NCBI GenBank assembly: GCA_021234535.1
Contig: CM037842.1
Location: 4,367,315-4,431,314 of the forward strand
Direction: 5' to 3'
Length of the DNA: 64,000 nucleotides
From: Stichopus chloronotus
Taxonomy: Eukaryota; Echinodermata; Holothuroidea; Aspidochirotida; Stichopodidae
Numbering within the stretch: position 1 is the first letter of the stretch; each line of letters opens with the position of its first letter. Shown here one piece after another: positions 44,501 to 57,100 of this stretch. The position numbers and the translations under genes were made by a program. The notes beneath the pieces were generated by a model. The model saw only the letters and a program-made list of their open reading frames with translations. It searched no databases and had not been told where the DNA came from.

Positions 44501-46958
44501 CCGTTCATGTCTCTTGTCGTGTGTCTCTCATTCTTCAACCTCATCTTTCTTTGTTAGCTTCAAACGGGAGGTGTGCAACTTAAGCGAAATCAGTGGCATC
44601 ATACCTAGTCTTATGACTAGTATTTAAGAAAGGGGAAAGAGGCGAGTGGCAGTGATGGGGTGGGGAAGGACTGCCACCTTATGACAATTTGACCAGGAAA
44701 TCAAACTCGCTGTACATACAGTCAGGCTGCAAACGAGACAGAAATGAAATCGGAGATTCTGTATGATGAGATGCAGAATGAAATGAGAGCTCTGAAGTAG
44801 GAGAAGTGATGAAGAGAAAAAAAAATTAATAAAGAAAAAGTATAAAGTCTTTTTGACAAGTCAGATGACACCCACCTGCATCCCCCCCCCCCTCCTCTCC
44901 TCAACTCCATCTCCCACTCCATGAGGATAAATCATTCATCAGGTCAAGCTGGTCTTTATCAGCAAATGGTGTGCAACATATTCAATATTTCATGCACATT
45001 AAATGTTAATTTCATCTCAAATGCAATGTTCCATTCATGTAAAATACCACACAATGTGGTTACCCTGCTTGTATATCAGACCAATGAGTCACAAGGACTT
45101 CCTAATACATTGGATTAGCCAGATTCTTCTCTTTCAAAACAAGGCAAGACTTTTTGGGGTATTTGACATTTGGTCATGTCATGTAGAAAAAGAAATTATT
45201 ACAGTCGGTAGTTTACAATTTTAAGCCAACATACTGAATACTTCTGTGTTCTTGATAACACAGAACTCATTACTGACCGGTAAATTTGGTAGTTTACTGG
45301 TCTCCATTTATCCCAAATGTCAGCACACTGAACTCTCAAAATCGTCAAAAACATTTGAATGACGCAACTGACGAATGACCCGAGTTGACATTTCGTCACT
45401 GGCTACTGATCTTGGTGTAACCAGCCCTTTTTTAGTCTGTGTAACGTTCATGGACTTCATCCATGCCCAATCTGATGGTGTCCTTTAAATACTGCTGAAG
45501 TTGTACGGTATTGTGATGATGTGATAAAAAAAGGACTTTCTGAAATTATTCAAGAAACTTGACCTTTCAGTTCTGTATACTATTTCACAGAAATTGCATT
45601 GCTTTGCAAACGTCTTTTGTTTTTCATCTCAAAATAGGCTTTTGCAATTCTCATTTCATACGGAAATTTGCCGCAGACAGTTTTTGTCATTTCTGAAAGT
45701 TGGTCGAAGTTATTCCTTTGATTTTCTTGGCAATGCGTTTTCAGTCACCCTTAAATCTTTCAGTTCTTGTGAATTCTTTCCAAAGATCGATGCATGTCTC
45801 CTTTCGACCTGTGACTTTTGTCGGCATTTTTTTTTTTTTTTCCTGCAGATGACATTGTCATGGACACTTATGCTAAATTGTGCTTAAAGTGTTAGCATTA
45901 TACCTTTTTTTTGACATAAAATGTTGCTCAAATATATAAAATTCATTGCTCGCTTAACTTGCCTCCAACATGTCATGGTAGCTACACGCCACATGGCAAG
46001 AAGTTGAATGAGAGATTGTCAGTTCTAATAAGACCCTTCAATTTTTGTAAGGGGAGCGGAGATGGAGAATCTCGCATGCTCACAGCTTTACTAACTTGTT
46101 GTCTTACCATCTTCTTAAAATTTAAAATTTAGATAAGTTTCTATAGTTGCTACACCAAGGAAGTGAGTAAAGGGGGCTGTGGTGGGGAGGGGAGGGCAGA
46201 GAAGCTGGGAATACTTATTAGTGGGCTACAACACAGAAACTTACACACTGTAATCTGTTTTTGTGCACCCACTCTACAGGTATGTGATTCTCTTTTTACC
46301 ATCCAAGGACTGACAAACTGTGTTTTCCTTTTGTAAGGTTTGAAGAGTTTTGCTTTTTTTTTAAATGGGCAGCATATGGTGATTTGAATATTTTACTCCT
46401 ATAGTGAGTGTTCTCATCGCACATTCGTGACAAGCTGAGGGCAGAAGGTAACCGATGGTTTCAAATGTCACTTAATTTTCCTTGCCAGTGTCGATGAAAA
46501 GCTGAAATTGTTAAACTCTTGGTGAAAAACATAGCAGAAAAAAAGACATCCAAGTGTGCCCACCAGCACAACATGATAAAGTCAGTGCAAAGCCTGACTT
46601 CTTTCTGACTCTTTTCCCCCAGATGATCAAATGCTTCAGGTTCTTTCCATTTAATATCTCTAACCTTTCAGGTGCCAATGCAACGTTCACGACCCTGTCC
46701 GGCGCCGTTCAGAGGCAGCCCTTCGCCACCACCTCGCCGAGATGCAGGGACACCGTGGACTTTTGGAAGCCCTGTGTGTGCCATGTAGATGTCTGCGTGG
46801 GATGGTACCCCTGCGGGCTCAAGTACTGCCGGGGGAGGGACTCGGCCGGCAACAACGTCAACTACAGATGCGGCATTAAGACGTGCAAAAAGTGTAACGG
46901 CTTTGATTATTACATCTCTCAGAGGTCATTGTGCCTCTGGGACCGTCAAAGCCACTGA
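29339..46958 (+). CDS. OAF: Out at first protein, complete four-exon gene (286 aa)
   Basis: Secreted or secretory-pathway protein of the OAF family, first known from Drosophila; its molecular role is poorly defined. Coding exons are 29339-29599, 33036-33170, 34656-34833 and 46672-46958. They total 861 nt and join in frame at GT-AG junctions. A hydrophobic segment at residues 20-38 (ISLHCVVLLYFNNCFLV) fits a signal peptide or anchor. The family core includes ILDFRSEVQITRLTILGEEE across the first junction, then LCFVTQFSKN. The Cys-rich C-terminus reads KPCVCHVDVCVGWYPCGLKY, followed by YRCGIKTC and the terminal QRSLCLWD, all hallmarks of OAF. The length is close to the roughly 270-290 aa usual in animals. 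The start has a good context (aaccATGG). Confidence 0.95.
29600..33035 (+). other. OAF intron 1
   Basis: A 3.4-kb intron. The first 300 bp is dense in TAGGCCTA, CTAG and AGTACT words. A 1.4-kb TIR element occupies 29921-31317. The remainder shows no gene. Confidence 0.75.
29921..31317. mobile_element. Non-autonomous TIR DNA transposon, 1.4 kb
   Basis: The left end AGGCCTGTCCACACAGG is the exact complement of the right end. TA dinucleotides flank it at 29919-29920 and 31318-31319. A 22-bp part of the left end, from CTGTCCACACAGG through GCGTTGC, recurs exactly near 30011. A TA duplication would fit Tc1/mariner- or ISL2EU-like elements; PIF/Harbinger would need a 3-bp repeat. No transposase is encoded. 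Confidence 0.75.
33036..33170 (+). CDS. OAF: OAF exon 2
   Basis: Residues 88-132, from EVQITRLTILGEEE through LCFVTQFSKN to MSKLRQ, phase 0 at both ends. The acceptor is acacatgcag and the donor is gtaatc. Confidence 0.94.
33171..34655 (+). other. OAF intron 2
   Basis: A 1.5-kb intron with GGCGTAGCCAGGATTTT-type repeat sequence near 33722 and the dispersed repeat copy at 34064-34225. No gene is seen. Confidence 0.7.
34064..34225 (+). repeat. Dispersed repeat, copy B
   Basis: Diverged homologue of 22848-22995, sharing GTTC.A.GCTG.ATGTACCCAGCCTT and flanking blocks in the same order. Confidence 0.6.
34656..34833 (+). CDS. OAF: OAF exon 3
   Basis: Residues 133-191 plus the first base of 192. 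It begins KNPGTIRNPEEDLGREQLQM and ends EADLKLWSK. The acceptor is ttattttcag and the donor is gtaaaa at 34834, phase 1. Confidence 0.93.
34834..46671 (+). other. OAF intron 3 (11.8 kb)
   Basis: The longest intron in the window. It holds a truncated MITE at 36277-36376, several poly-C/poly-G tracts and many TACTGTA/TACAGTA words, especially from 37.6 to 44.5 kb. No nested gene or coding remnant with recognisable homology was found in either strand. Confidence 0.7.
36277..36376 (-). mobile_element. Truncated copy of the 114-bp MITE
   Basis: Matches the reverse complement of 9240-9353 from the terminal TAAGCCAACCTCA inwards, including CTAATCCTAT and TCATTTCCC blocks. It lacks the second terminal repeat. 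Confidence 0.7.
46672..46958 (+). CDS. OAF: OAF exon 4 (Cys-rich C-terminus and stop)
   Basis: Residues 192-286 and TGA. Contains KPCVCHVDVCVGWYPCGLKY and ends SLCLWDRQSH. Cysteine spacing and the FDYY and CLWD motifs are those of OAF proteins. The acceptor is taacctttcag. Confidence 0.95.
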
Positions 46959-47752
46959 TCTGTTGGCTATTCTTCTGTACTGCATCGCACTCATAGTCAA
47001 CATTCTGCACTGTGAGGGATCTTAGGGAGACACCGAGTTGAAATTTTCAGCTTCCAGGGACCCTAACCAAGTATAAACTGAGGTGTGCTTCTAACTGGCT
47101 GTTCAAGGATGGTGTGCCCTTGTTCATTGTTTACACAACAGATACTCGAGCATACCTGAAGCAGTAGCGTAGATGGTTAATATGTAGATCCTAGGATGGT
47201 TGTATGCCCATGAATGGCACTTTGATTTACATGCGACCAGGAAACATTCACAGTTTGCAGTCTGCGGTAAAGAAAGTCAAAATAGATTTTGAATCTGTCA
47301 GTTATCTTGCAACTGTTTGGATTACGTGACAACTTTGGGTGGAGGATTCCTTCAACATAGTGTGACTCCTTACATGACATTGACTCATTTGCAACTGCAG
47401 TTATATGGAACATATGTAGGCAGTTAAAATTCATCTGCTGTGTACCGTACACTTGTATAGGTACAGGCTGTATATCTTACTAAGGTAATTTAGGAGTTTC
47501 CTGGTCCTGTTGACTGCAATGAAAACATGATCCAAATTGATATGGCCAGCAGTGTGATGTGATAGTGAGGGTGAGATGTAGAGGATATACCTCAGTGGCC
47601 TCTCAGACAAGCCATGGAGGTATCTGCAGTGAAAGACAAAAGGGCTTTGTTCTCCAATATAAGGGAGAAATAATTAATGAATGAAACAGAGCAATATTTT
47701 TCATTGAAGAAAAAGGAGAAGAAAACAAGACAAAATTGTCTGAAAAAAAAAC

Positions 47753-48193
47753 ACAAACACAATGTATTGTCTTTGTGATGCTACAAGCATCTTAGAAATA
47801 AACAATTGCTCCATTGTTGTGTTGGTGGTTAATTTTACTTAGTTCTGTTAATATGTCCTGCTTTGAGAAATGTACTTAAAATGTTCATTGGTGATCTTTA
47901 TTTGAAGAAGACCAGCCAAAGATCTTGGCGAATTCTTATCAATTTGAGGTCTAAACTCTGAAACGGTGCTTTAACAAACACAATGTATTGTCTTTGTGAT
48001 ACTATAAGCATCTTAGAAATAAACAATTGCTCCATTGTTGTGTTGGTGGTTAATTTTACTTAGTTCTGTTAATATGTCCTGCTTTGAGAAATGTACTTAA
48101 AATGTTCATTGGTGATCTTTATTTGAAGACCAGCCAAAGATGCTTGGCAAATTCTTATCAATTTGAGGTCTAAACTCTGAAGCAGTGCTTTAA
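47753..48193 (+). repeat. 221-bp tandem duplication in the OAF 3' region
   Basis: Two nearly identical copies (47753-47973 and 47974-48193) differ by a few substitutions and a 3-bp deletion of one GAA in the second. Each carries an AATAAA signal. The high identity indicates a recent event. Confidence 0.92.
47797..47802 (+). terminator. OAF: Candidate OAF polyadenylation signal
   Basis: First AATAAA downstream of the OAF stop, 840 bp away. An identical signal at 48018-48023 was created by the tandem duplication. Confidence 0.45.
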
Positions 48194-50937
48194 ATCAGGT
48201 GACTTTGACATACAGTGATAGTGGTGATCATCAAAATTCACATGGAAGCTTATCCAAGTCACTGCCTTCCATTCAAATTCACTCATGTTACTCTTCAAGG
48301 AATCGCTTGGTATCACAGCATTTGTATTTAATGTAACATCCATGCTTTTTATTAAAAGAATTCTAAAGTGTGTTCTGCTGTTTCAAAGGCTCAAAAAAAA
48401 AAAAAAGTAGCGTGCGTTATTGGTAATGATTCATGTTCTGTTTTCTAAAATGAGTCACTAACCAAGAATTTTCCTTTTGTCCAGTTAAATTGTTCATCCT
48501 CAAGAATACATTGCTCTATCAGTTCATATACACAAAAGAATTTCATCGCGACAGATCAAACATCCCAGTCTGTCACACCTGGGACGCAAGTTCCGGGCAG
48601 GGAGGGGGATTGGAAGGTGACCATTAACCCCCAGTGAAAATTGGGGGTTGAAAGGAAATTTGGCCCCCAATAAATATGAACAACAGTGGTCAATTTTTTA
48701 AGTTATTCTTGGTTACACTTGGTTATTCTTCTCGATACCAAAGTATGCATGATGTATGGTCAGCAGCTCTTTGTCTAGTTATCCCTGGACCACAGCTGTT
48801 AATTTTCAGCTATTGATAAAACTTACTCAACTTTTACATTTCCTTTTTCCTAAGGATGCACAGATTCCAATTCACACATATGTCGTATGCATTTTTGCCT
48901 ACCTCCCTCCCAGTTTCAAACAGAAATTTGCACCACTGACTGGAGATCATGCTGTCATTGTTTTGATGTTGGTAAGCCAATTAGGTAATCACAAAGCTAT
49001 CTTAGTTATGGTATGCTACAGTTGGGGCCACTACAGTATGAGTGGGGAGGGGTACTTATATGCTACATCATGGACAAACTGTGATAGTTTATGAGATGAA
49101 TGCCATCCAGACTATATTTAATCTTGTATAGTATTTATGTAACTGTTTTCTAATAAAATACAGTATTTTTTAACATAAGTAACATATTGTTGTTGTTGCT
49201 TTTATATCTCTCTTGTTGTCTCTTGATAGTTGAAACTAACAAACGGGACCAAAGAGTACTTCAACTACAAGTGACATCCATTACTCACAAAAGGCTAACC
49301 CCAAAATCTAAATCGTATCCCTATTGATTGTTTTATTTGGACAAATATGTTCGCGCAGAAAAGCTGAAAGGATGAGACGAATGAAAATCTTTCAGTTTCA
49401 ATATTTTGTTGCTTTTTGGAAACTGCTATGCTTTGGGAATTTGTCAGAAAGTTCACAGTAGTTTTTAAAATTGTTGGTAGTTACCATTACATGAGAATCA
49501 TACAATAACACTCCATTTCTTGATCCATGGTTGGTGGCAAGGTTACCTGTCCGACTCTTTTCCCACGTTCTAATTTGATCCCATACCCACATTTTTCCAA
49601 AAATACTTTCATTGCTAACATGGAAAGAAATATTCTCTAGTTTTTCCACATATTTAGTTATATATTTGGGTGCCAGCCAATTAAAGTGTATTGTTAAATG
49701 TGTGAAGATGCCATGTGCTTTTGTTGTTACTTATTGTCATGATGACACCGGTGGTTGATCGAATGTAATTTTGAGTGAGTTGCAAGGCACAAGCAAAATA
49801 CATGCAAGCCCTCACAGATTAATGTCATCTGTAACAAATATTGTAGTGAAAATTAATGGGTTTCTTATTTCCTTTACCTTTTTACTGCATTGTTGGGCCC
49901 CACTCCAGTATCATATGCCTATACCCGAAGGTATATGATCCTGCTCCCAAAAAGAATTTTCAGTTAAAAGTTCCAGTTTCCACTAATTTAGTTTCAACTT
50001 CATGTAACATTGTTAGATGACTCAATATATATTTGTTGAATTCCCTAGAACTGTCCGATGTGTGTATTTAAAGTTAAAATATGACACCAGTGCATAATTA
50101 GGTTTGAGGGAGACTTAAAATGTACTCCCTCATATGCGTCTGACATGCTACACATTTATAACCCATTATGAGGTCTAGTGGCAATTCCTTCACTTCATAC
50201 TTGGGGTGTTTAAATCTATGGAAGTGCCTGCCCATTGAATCCGGAATGAAGTAACGCTAGAAATCATACCCAGTGCTATGTTGTCATTGTTTAAAAGACT
50301 AATCTCATGAGATCTGCTTTCACATAGCTGTACCTTTTCTTGTATGTTGATTTTCCTTTTTTCCCTGTCCCATACCTTCAACATCGTTTCTGGTGGATAC
50401 GTGTGCGTAGCAAATCTCTTCGTGAAGGTCAAACATATGTGAATAATGTTCTTATATAAGATACTCATGATTCAAAGGATTTTCAACAGTTTATATAGTA
50501 TGACATAACAGGTTCCCATAATCCAGTAGCACACGCATGGTAATGATCCATAGCTCCTGGCAAACCAAACATTCTAATGAGATGGCTTTTGTAGTGGATT
50601 ATATTTGTTTTTAAGATTTGAGTTATTCCTGCTGGAAAATTGTTTTAATGTTCTTCATAGTCATGAACTCAATGGACTGCGGTAGATGAAAGTGTGCGTC
50701 ACTCTCTGGTTTCAATCTTGGATCAAATGAGACACTCTGCCCCGTCACTGCCCTTTTACCTCCACATGGTCACTGCAATTACCTTACCATACCATTTTCT
50801 CGATGAAGATTTTTGCTGCAGATTTCACCTAACCCTCGAGGAAGTCAAACAACCCAAAAGTGGAAACGTAAACGATCTTATGAATATTAAGTTATAATTT
50901 GGCATATTCCTTACAAGATGAAATAAGCTGCCTCTCG

Positions 50938-51054
50938 ATTGGCCATGTGTGTAGACAAAATACAATTAAAAAACAAATCGACCAATGACGGAGTTTCTAA
51001 TATCATAAGCTCACCACTGTTTGTTGAATTGGCGCAATCCAGCGGTTGGCGTAG
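50938..51054 (+). promoter_or_regulatory. PRDM10: Candidate PRDM10 promoter and first non-coding exon
   Basis: An inverted CCAAT box (ATTGG, 50938-50942) and a direct one (CCAAT, 50982-50986, followed by GACG) precede a GC-richer segment ending GCGGTTGGCGTAG with the donor gtaaga at 51055. It could splice to the acceptor at 53958. No transcript evidence exists. Confidence 0.3.
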
Positions 51055-53958
51055 GTAAGACAGACGTCAGGTAGATATAACTTTATATTTTCATTTTATG
51101 ATAGGATTAAGGGTTTTACTGTAACTAAAGATTGTATATTCATAGTGTAGAATTGATACAAGACTTGAAGAAGTATATAAAGTGTTGCCTTATTGAGATA
51201 TCTTGAAATCACGAAGGTATCTGCTTCTCAAACTCATTTGTCCATTCACCCACAAGAATATGTGTGTTGTCCAAGGAACATACCACTAGCGAAGCTGAGT
51301 AGCAAATCTTTTCATTAATTCTCGTCATTGCAAACTATTCTCGAGCCGTGAGGTATCAAAGAAGTCGAATAGTTGCATTTCATTAAATTTTATTGAAACC
51401 TGAAGTGCTTTAGTTGTCTGAATTTGAAATTATTTTGCATGACATCCCGTGTGACAGGATCGCAACATGGCGGAAAGGGGTGAACGACAAAAATTTGCAT
51501 GAACAGGTTATGCGCAGGTATTGCTCTGTAAGTAAGCGTTAGCATCGTTCATGTCCGACTTCAAAAAGTGCGTATAAAGTGATCGTCCTGGAAATTATTT
51601 TCCTCTTTAATGGTCCAGATAGTCGATTGATTTATTTGCAATACATGGAGACTGCTATAGACTATATGTATCATATGCTTACGAAGAAAACTCGCATGTT
51701 CATTTCATTGGGTGTTAGGACTCGTGCGCAGGTATCGTAGTCGTACATTCATTGTATAAAGGCTGTAGTATACGAAATTACGAATACAACTAGAACTGGC
51801 TAAGTCTGCTGATTGCCATGGGTAACCTGCAGGCTACACTATAGTGTCTCATTCCCAATCACTTAATCTCTACTCGTACCTCTGATGCGCAAAATTTGAT
51901 TAAAAAATGAGCCAGACCACCTCGATCGCGTACACATACACACATGAAAACAACATCATAAACAAGTATTCGCTGTGCTATTTTTCATTTTGTAGGAAAG
52001 CATTTTAGCCTATCACAGGCGTGTTTTCAAGTTTCACTTCAGCATTAGGCTAACCTGACTTAGGCCCTAGGGCATATAAATCCTATATGAGAATTGTGTT
52101 CGTTACTGTTATGTTTGAAATCTTACCAAAAATGTTGAGTATAATGTCTTGGATAAAACCGCCTCTCCAGATTTTGATGACAAAGACAATATTTTTATTG
52201 TTAAATCTTTGTTGACATTGTTATTCATGAATTTGACTGTAAACCCCTTTTGTGAAGCCGATATTTTTCTGAACTGATTGCACACTAAAGTTTGTGTGTT
52301 AGTTGCAATTTGACACCAGAAATGGCAAACCTTGAGATTCTTGCAAGAAAACCTGGAGATAACATGTTCCACATGGAGATTTCACAAAAACCTGTTATTA
52401 TGAAAAATGTTGTCTTGGCCTACACCTTTGGTTTTTTTCTCTTTTTTTTTTTTTTTCAATTACTTTGAAAATAAACCAGCAATATATGTAGCATCCTTGG
52501 TCAAAATAGGGAAATATCTCAGTGTTGCATCATAATTTTCGCAGTGAGAACTGACATTTCACCTGAGAAGTGAGATGATACCCCAAACCGTGACTCGCTC
52601 AATTGAAGACAGTTGCTACGTTACTGATTGATTCAATATTCCATCATTGTGTTTTGTGCGGCAGCTGCCTCCTACAATTAAAAAGTTTCACAGGGTTTAA
52701 GTAACTTGAACAAAACCCAAGGGTGTACAAAGCTATTAGAGACTGGGGGATTTGACTTTCAGTCTGATGAAGTCTGAAATGTGGAGGCAGAAATGCACTC
52801 ACAATTCTGTTCCCCCTATATGTTTCTAAGGATACCCCTTTTGAGAAGGCCCCAAATTTGTTATGCTTCTTCAATAGCTGCAGGGTACCCCTTCTCAGCC
52901 AGCTGTATAACTGAAAATTAATACTTTACAATGGGTGTGGGCAATTAGAAATGTAGCTGCAGTTTGTGTCTAATTAGTTTTACTGTATGCAGTTCTATAA
53001 CTGCCCTATAAACATTTTTCTGTCGATTCAACGTCAAGTTTTAAGACAGCGTTTAGGTCGTTCCAACGTCTGCGGCATTGCCATTTGCAAAGACATTCAA
53101 CAGTGGATGGATGTCACCAAAGACGGCCATCTGGCATTGTTTGGACTGAAATCTGACCGATCAATGTCCATTTGATATCGGCAAAAAGACTAGTTTTTTT
53201 ACTTCGGTCTGGAGTAGTTTTTAGTAGCAAAAATACGTTCCCAAAAATGATGTCGGTTTGACGTACGTACTTTAATCTGATAACTACGTACCCGACAGAT
53301 TGAACCAAAAATTGACATCCGTGTGTAAAAGATGTTCTCTTCCAGTTACCTTTACTTCCTAACCCCCTCCCCCCCCCCCTCCAATTTGATTATGTTTAAA
53401 GTCTTGCTTTTTGTAATTATCTCAGAGACTTCCTTGGTGCATAGCCTACTGTATACCCAAGCAAGGTGTTTGCTTGTACCCCAAAGGAGCACTACTGTAG
53501 AACCCCTGGTTGAGAACCTGTGCAGTATCTGAAACATGTTTCCATGGAGTTCTGCTAATGTGCAGGAATATTGAAACAGGAATTTAAGTATCCAAATTAC
53601 ATAGATGGTTCGCTACTGTAACTATATATGCAACCATTTTAGGTCCAGTCGATTTTACTGTGCGTAGAACAAATCATGAGTTGGCTTTATTTCTGTCCTT
53701 CAATTGGTCTGAATATATGGCTCTGCAGGGTGTAATTTAAATTATTAATTCTGTTTGGAACTGAAAAATTAATTTCCCTGTCATTAGATGTTCAATTTTC
53801 AGCTCACATACATGCTGTATGATATAAACTGTTTTAGCTCTGTATGTCACACCTATAAAGTACCACCCGATTTACAATATGTATGCCGTCTTTTACATGT
53901 CAGAATGTCACCAAAAATACCAATCTGAATCATAAGACACTGAGAAGTTGAATTACAG

Positions 53959-53974
53959 ATAATCAAAGCCAGCA
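53959..53974 (+). other. PRDM10: PRDM10 5'UTR tail
   Basis: An acceptor (gaattacag) ends at 53958, leaving 16 non-coding bases before ATG. It implies at least one upstream non-coding exon. Confidence 0.55.
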
Positions 53975-54121
53975 ATGGAGGCTGATGGCAGGGAGCCAGT
54001 GTGGCCCCCTCATGCCAACAGCAACGAGGGTGGAGCAGGCCGCAGATTAATCTCGCTACAGTCGGTCCGTAGCCCCATGCAACATGACGGGGTGTCAAGT
54101 TCTCAAGTTGATTCATCAGAG
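53975..54121 (+). CDS. PRDM10: PRDM10 coding exon 1
   Basis: Encodes [20 protein letters not shown] through QVDSSE (49 codons), donor gtatat, phase 0. The VWP motif near the start resembles the vertebrate PRDM10 N-terminus. Confidence 0.75.
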
Positions 54122-57100
54122 GTATATATTACTAAGTACATATTGTTTCTAGAAATACCACATGAATAGTACAGTACATAATGTTCTAATTTTTGTGAGA
54201 ATGTACAATTCTAAAATAATTCAGGCACCTCCAGCTTACAACTTCCTTACTCCATGACTCATGAACTATGTATAAGTGGCCTTGTAATTGCAGGGTTTTT
54301 GCAACCTGGAAAAGTCATGAAATTTTGTAACAATGTCAAACATCTTGGAAAAGTCATGTTCTTTAGAACAGAGAGATTGCTTATACTCTCGGGGTTATTA
54401 ATTTGTACTAAAAGTTCTTGTTGAATTGATAAAATGGTCATTTAGAGATCATGACATAGTCATGGAAAAGTCATTAACTTTTTTTTCTTGAGGTGCAGGA
54501 ACGTACTACTGAACTGAGGTTTTTTTGTGTTTGATATGATGTACCAAATAATAAAATAATATTAGCAACAGAATTGCTGACCTGTAGACTATTTTTTATC
54601 GATTGATGTGACTAAAATTTTCAGCAAATTTTCCACCAGCGTATTTGGTCTTGCACCCTAATGCCTAAATAATGACATACTGTTCATTCCATTTTATTAG
54701 CCTTTGTGTTTAGTTTGCCCAATAGGAAATACTACTCATACTTTGAATTTTTTTTTTTTGATGGGAATGTACACCCATGCCTATCCCCCTCCCAGGATAG
54801 GCTGTAGAGTAGTCCTACTCCTGATTTCTGGCTCTACAGTATAAATCTCAAAACAGATGACACCCCCAGGTAGTGCAGTATAGTTTACACATGTATCCAA
54901 ACTTAAATCATGCGTAATATACAGTGCTCGATAACTGTGCATGTTTGTACTCCATTTGCAGAACCACAGTCCACACCAAGATCTGGAAGAGGGCTCTTCG
55001 CACTTCCCGTACCCTCAAGGTCCAAGCGCATCATTTCAAGGAGCAGAGGCACAAGCCTGGGTACCTGATAATGAGCCCCAGTCTACCGTCAATGAAGCAA
55101 GGGCCGTGGAGGTTCCATCTCGAGCACAGATGTCGGGTCAGGATCGTTTAGTCCCAGGCCCCAGCAACAGGCAAGGGTCTCCATCAAGATACAGTAAGTG
55201 CAATGACAACCTTGAGTCTTGCCTTGTCATATTTAGTGTAAAGAAACGTATGTGGAATAGTTCACCTGTAATGTTTGGAGACATAATGAGTACACCACAC
55301 ATCATTTTGTTTCTGGTCAGTTCTTTATTAGTAACACCTGTGACCGGACAACTAGGACAATCTCCTCTTGAACAACCACCCCTGGGCAATTCCCAACCAG
55401 GAGAATTCCACCTCAGACAACTCCCTCTCTAACACCCCTCCCCCTTCCCCGGACAATTCCTTTAGGAGAGGGGATTTGTCAGCTGGGAACCATAATACCA
55501 GTGTGTCAGACTTTACTTTGCAGTTGCTCTGATTGAAATGGAGACTGAAAATACTTCAGCCACTGCAGTCAGCTGGATTGTGTTATCAACAAGGATGAGA
55601 GGGGGTGGTGTTATATTGCATGATGGGACGTTTTTCATATTTAACCACCACAAAGGTGTAACGAACAATTGATGTGGTTATAGGGGATTCATTGCTTGTC
55701 AAGTGTATCAGTCCAACTAATCACCCTTGTGCATTGCCCTCCTTTGCAAGTAGATGCAATTTATTTTATTTTTTTCATATCCGTGGACAGACGAAGAGTC
55801 AATTTCCATAGCCAGCTCCACCCTTCCGGACTCCAGCATCCCGACACCGCTAAATCACCAGCTAGAAGAAGAGAATGAAGCAGGTAGCGGGGAAGCTGTC
55901 CCTCAGCCGGTCAACGAAAACCACCAGAGGGTCCATGTTGAGATGGCTGCTGAGGCAATGGAAGTGGACGCTGCCCCTGCTGTATCCGAGGTGAGATGTT
56001 TACCGCTATGGATGCAACATAGTGGCTATTTTGATTAGTGCTCATGATTTTCCTTGTTTTAATAAATGAAATGAAGCGGTACACTGTAGGAATGTTATAA
56101 GAACAATAATGTAAAAGTGACCCTCATGGCCTCATTGTCCGCCAACATGTCGTCACTCAGCAACCCTGTTGAGCAACTGATAGGTGGCCCTAGTCTTGGT
56201 CTCTTGTAACCCAACACTAAATGTACAGTTTAGTCTGGATATGTATGTCAAAGGATTATAGACAAAATTCCAGCATGATATCTGAAACCGGTTCTATGCT
56301 CGGAGCAGACTGTTTATGTGTTGAAATATTCTGGCTTCTTTCTCAGACAAGTGGGAAATAGGCTGGGATGAAGATTGGGTTAGTAATTGACTAATAGGTG
56401 AGGGTTGGGTGAGTGGCTTCGAGGATTTGGTGGTTGGTTGACTTGGGACTTGAGAGTACACACCACAGCACAGAGGTATTATCATGAAATTAAAGTCTTA
56501 AGTACAACAAATTATTGGATATTTTTTTTTACTTAAACCATTTATAACATTTTAGTGGATGTAACTAAGCAACATTCTTCATTATTTGTCATAACAAGTC
56601 ATACTGAGAAGATGAAACTGAACAGAATATCAAAATCCAGTCACAATTTGAAAGGCAATTATTCATATTTTCTTTCTCTGACAGTCTCAACCTGTGATTC
56701 AACAACAACAACAACCGGCAATACAACAACACCATCCTGATCAACATTTACCAGCAGTAGCACAGCAGCAGCAACAACAACCTGTTCAGCCACCAATAAT
56801 GCAGGTGAACCCCCCAGAGAACCAACAGCAAGAAGACCAGCATGCATTGCAGCAGTCCCTCCAACAACAGCAACAACATCTGGTCCAACAGCAGCAGCAG
56901 TCACAGCAACAGCAGCAACAGTCACAGCAACAGCTGTCACAACAACAGCTGTCACAGCAACAGCAGCTTTCACAACAGCTGTCACAACATATGCAACAAC
57001 AAGCACAGCCACAGCAAGCACAACACCATCCAGTACAGATTCAACAGCACCTGCAACACCAGCAGCAACAACCATCAGTTCAGGTGCAACAACAACAACA

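Larger units (their letters stand above)
46959..53958. other. OAF 3' region and OAF-PRDM10 intergenic DNA, with PRDM10 5' intron
   Basis: Includes the OAF 3'UTR with a tandem duplication (47753-48193), a possible PRDM10 promoter near 50.9-51.1 kb and AT-rich sequence without recognisable genes. A CATGGCGGAAAG motif at about 51466, resembling a YY1 site, lies downstream of the promoter candidate. Confidence 0.6.
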
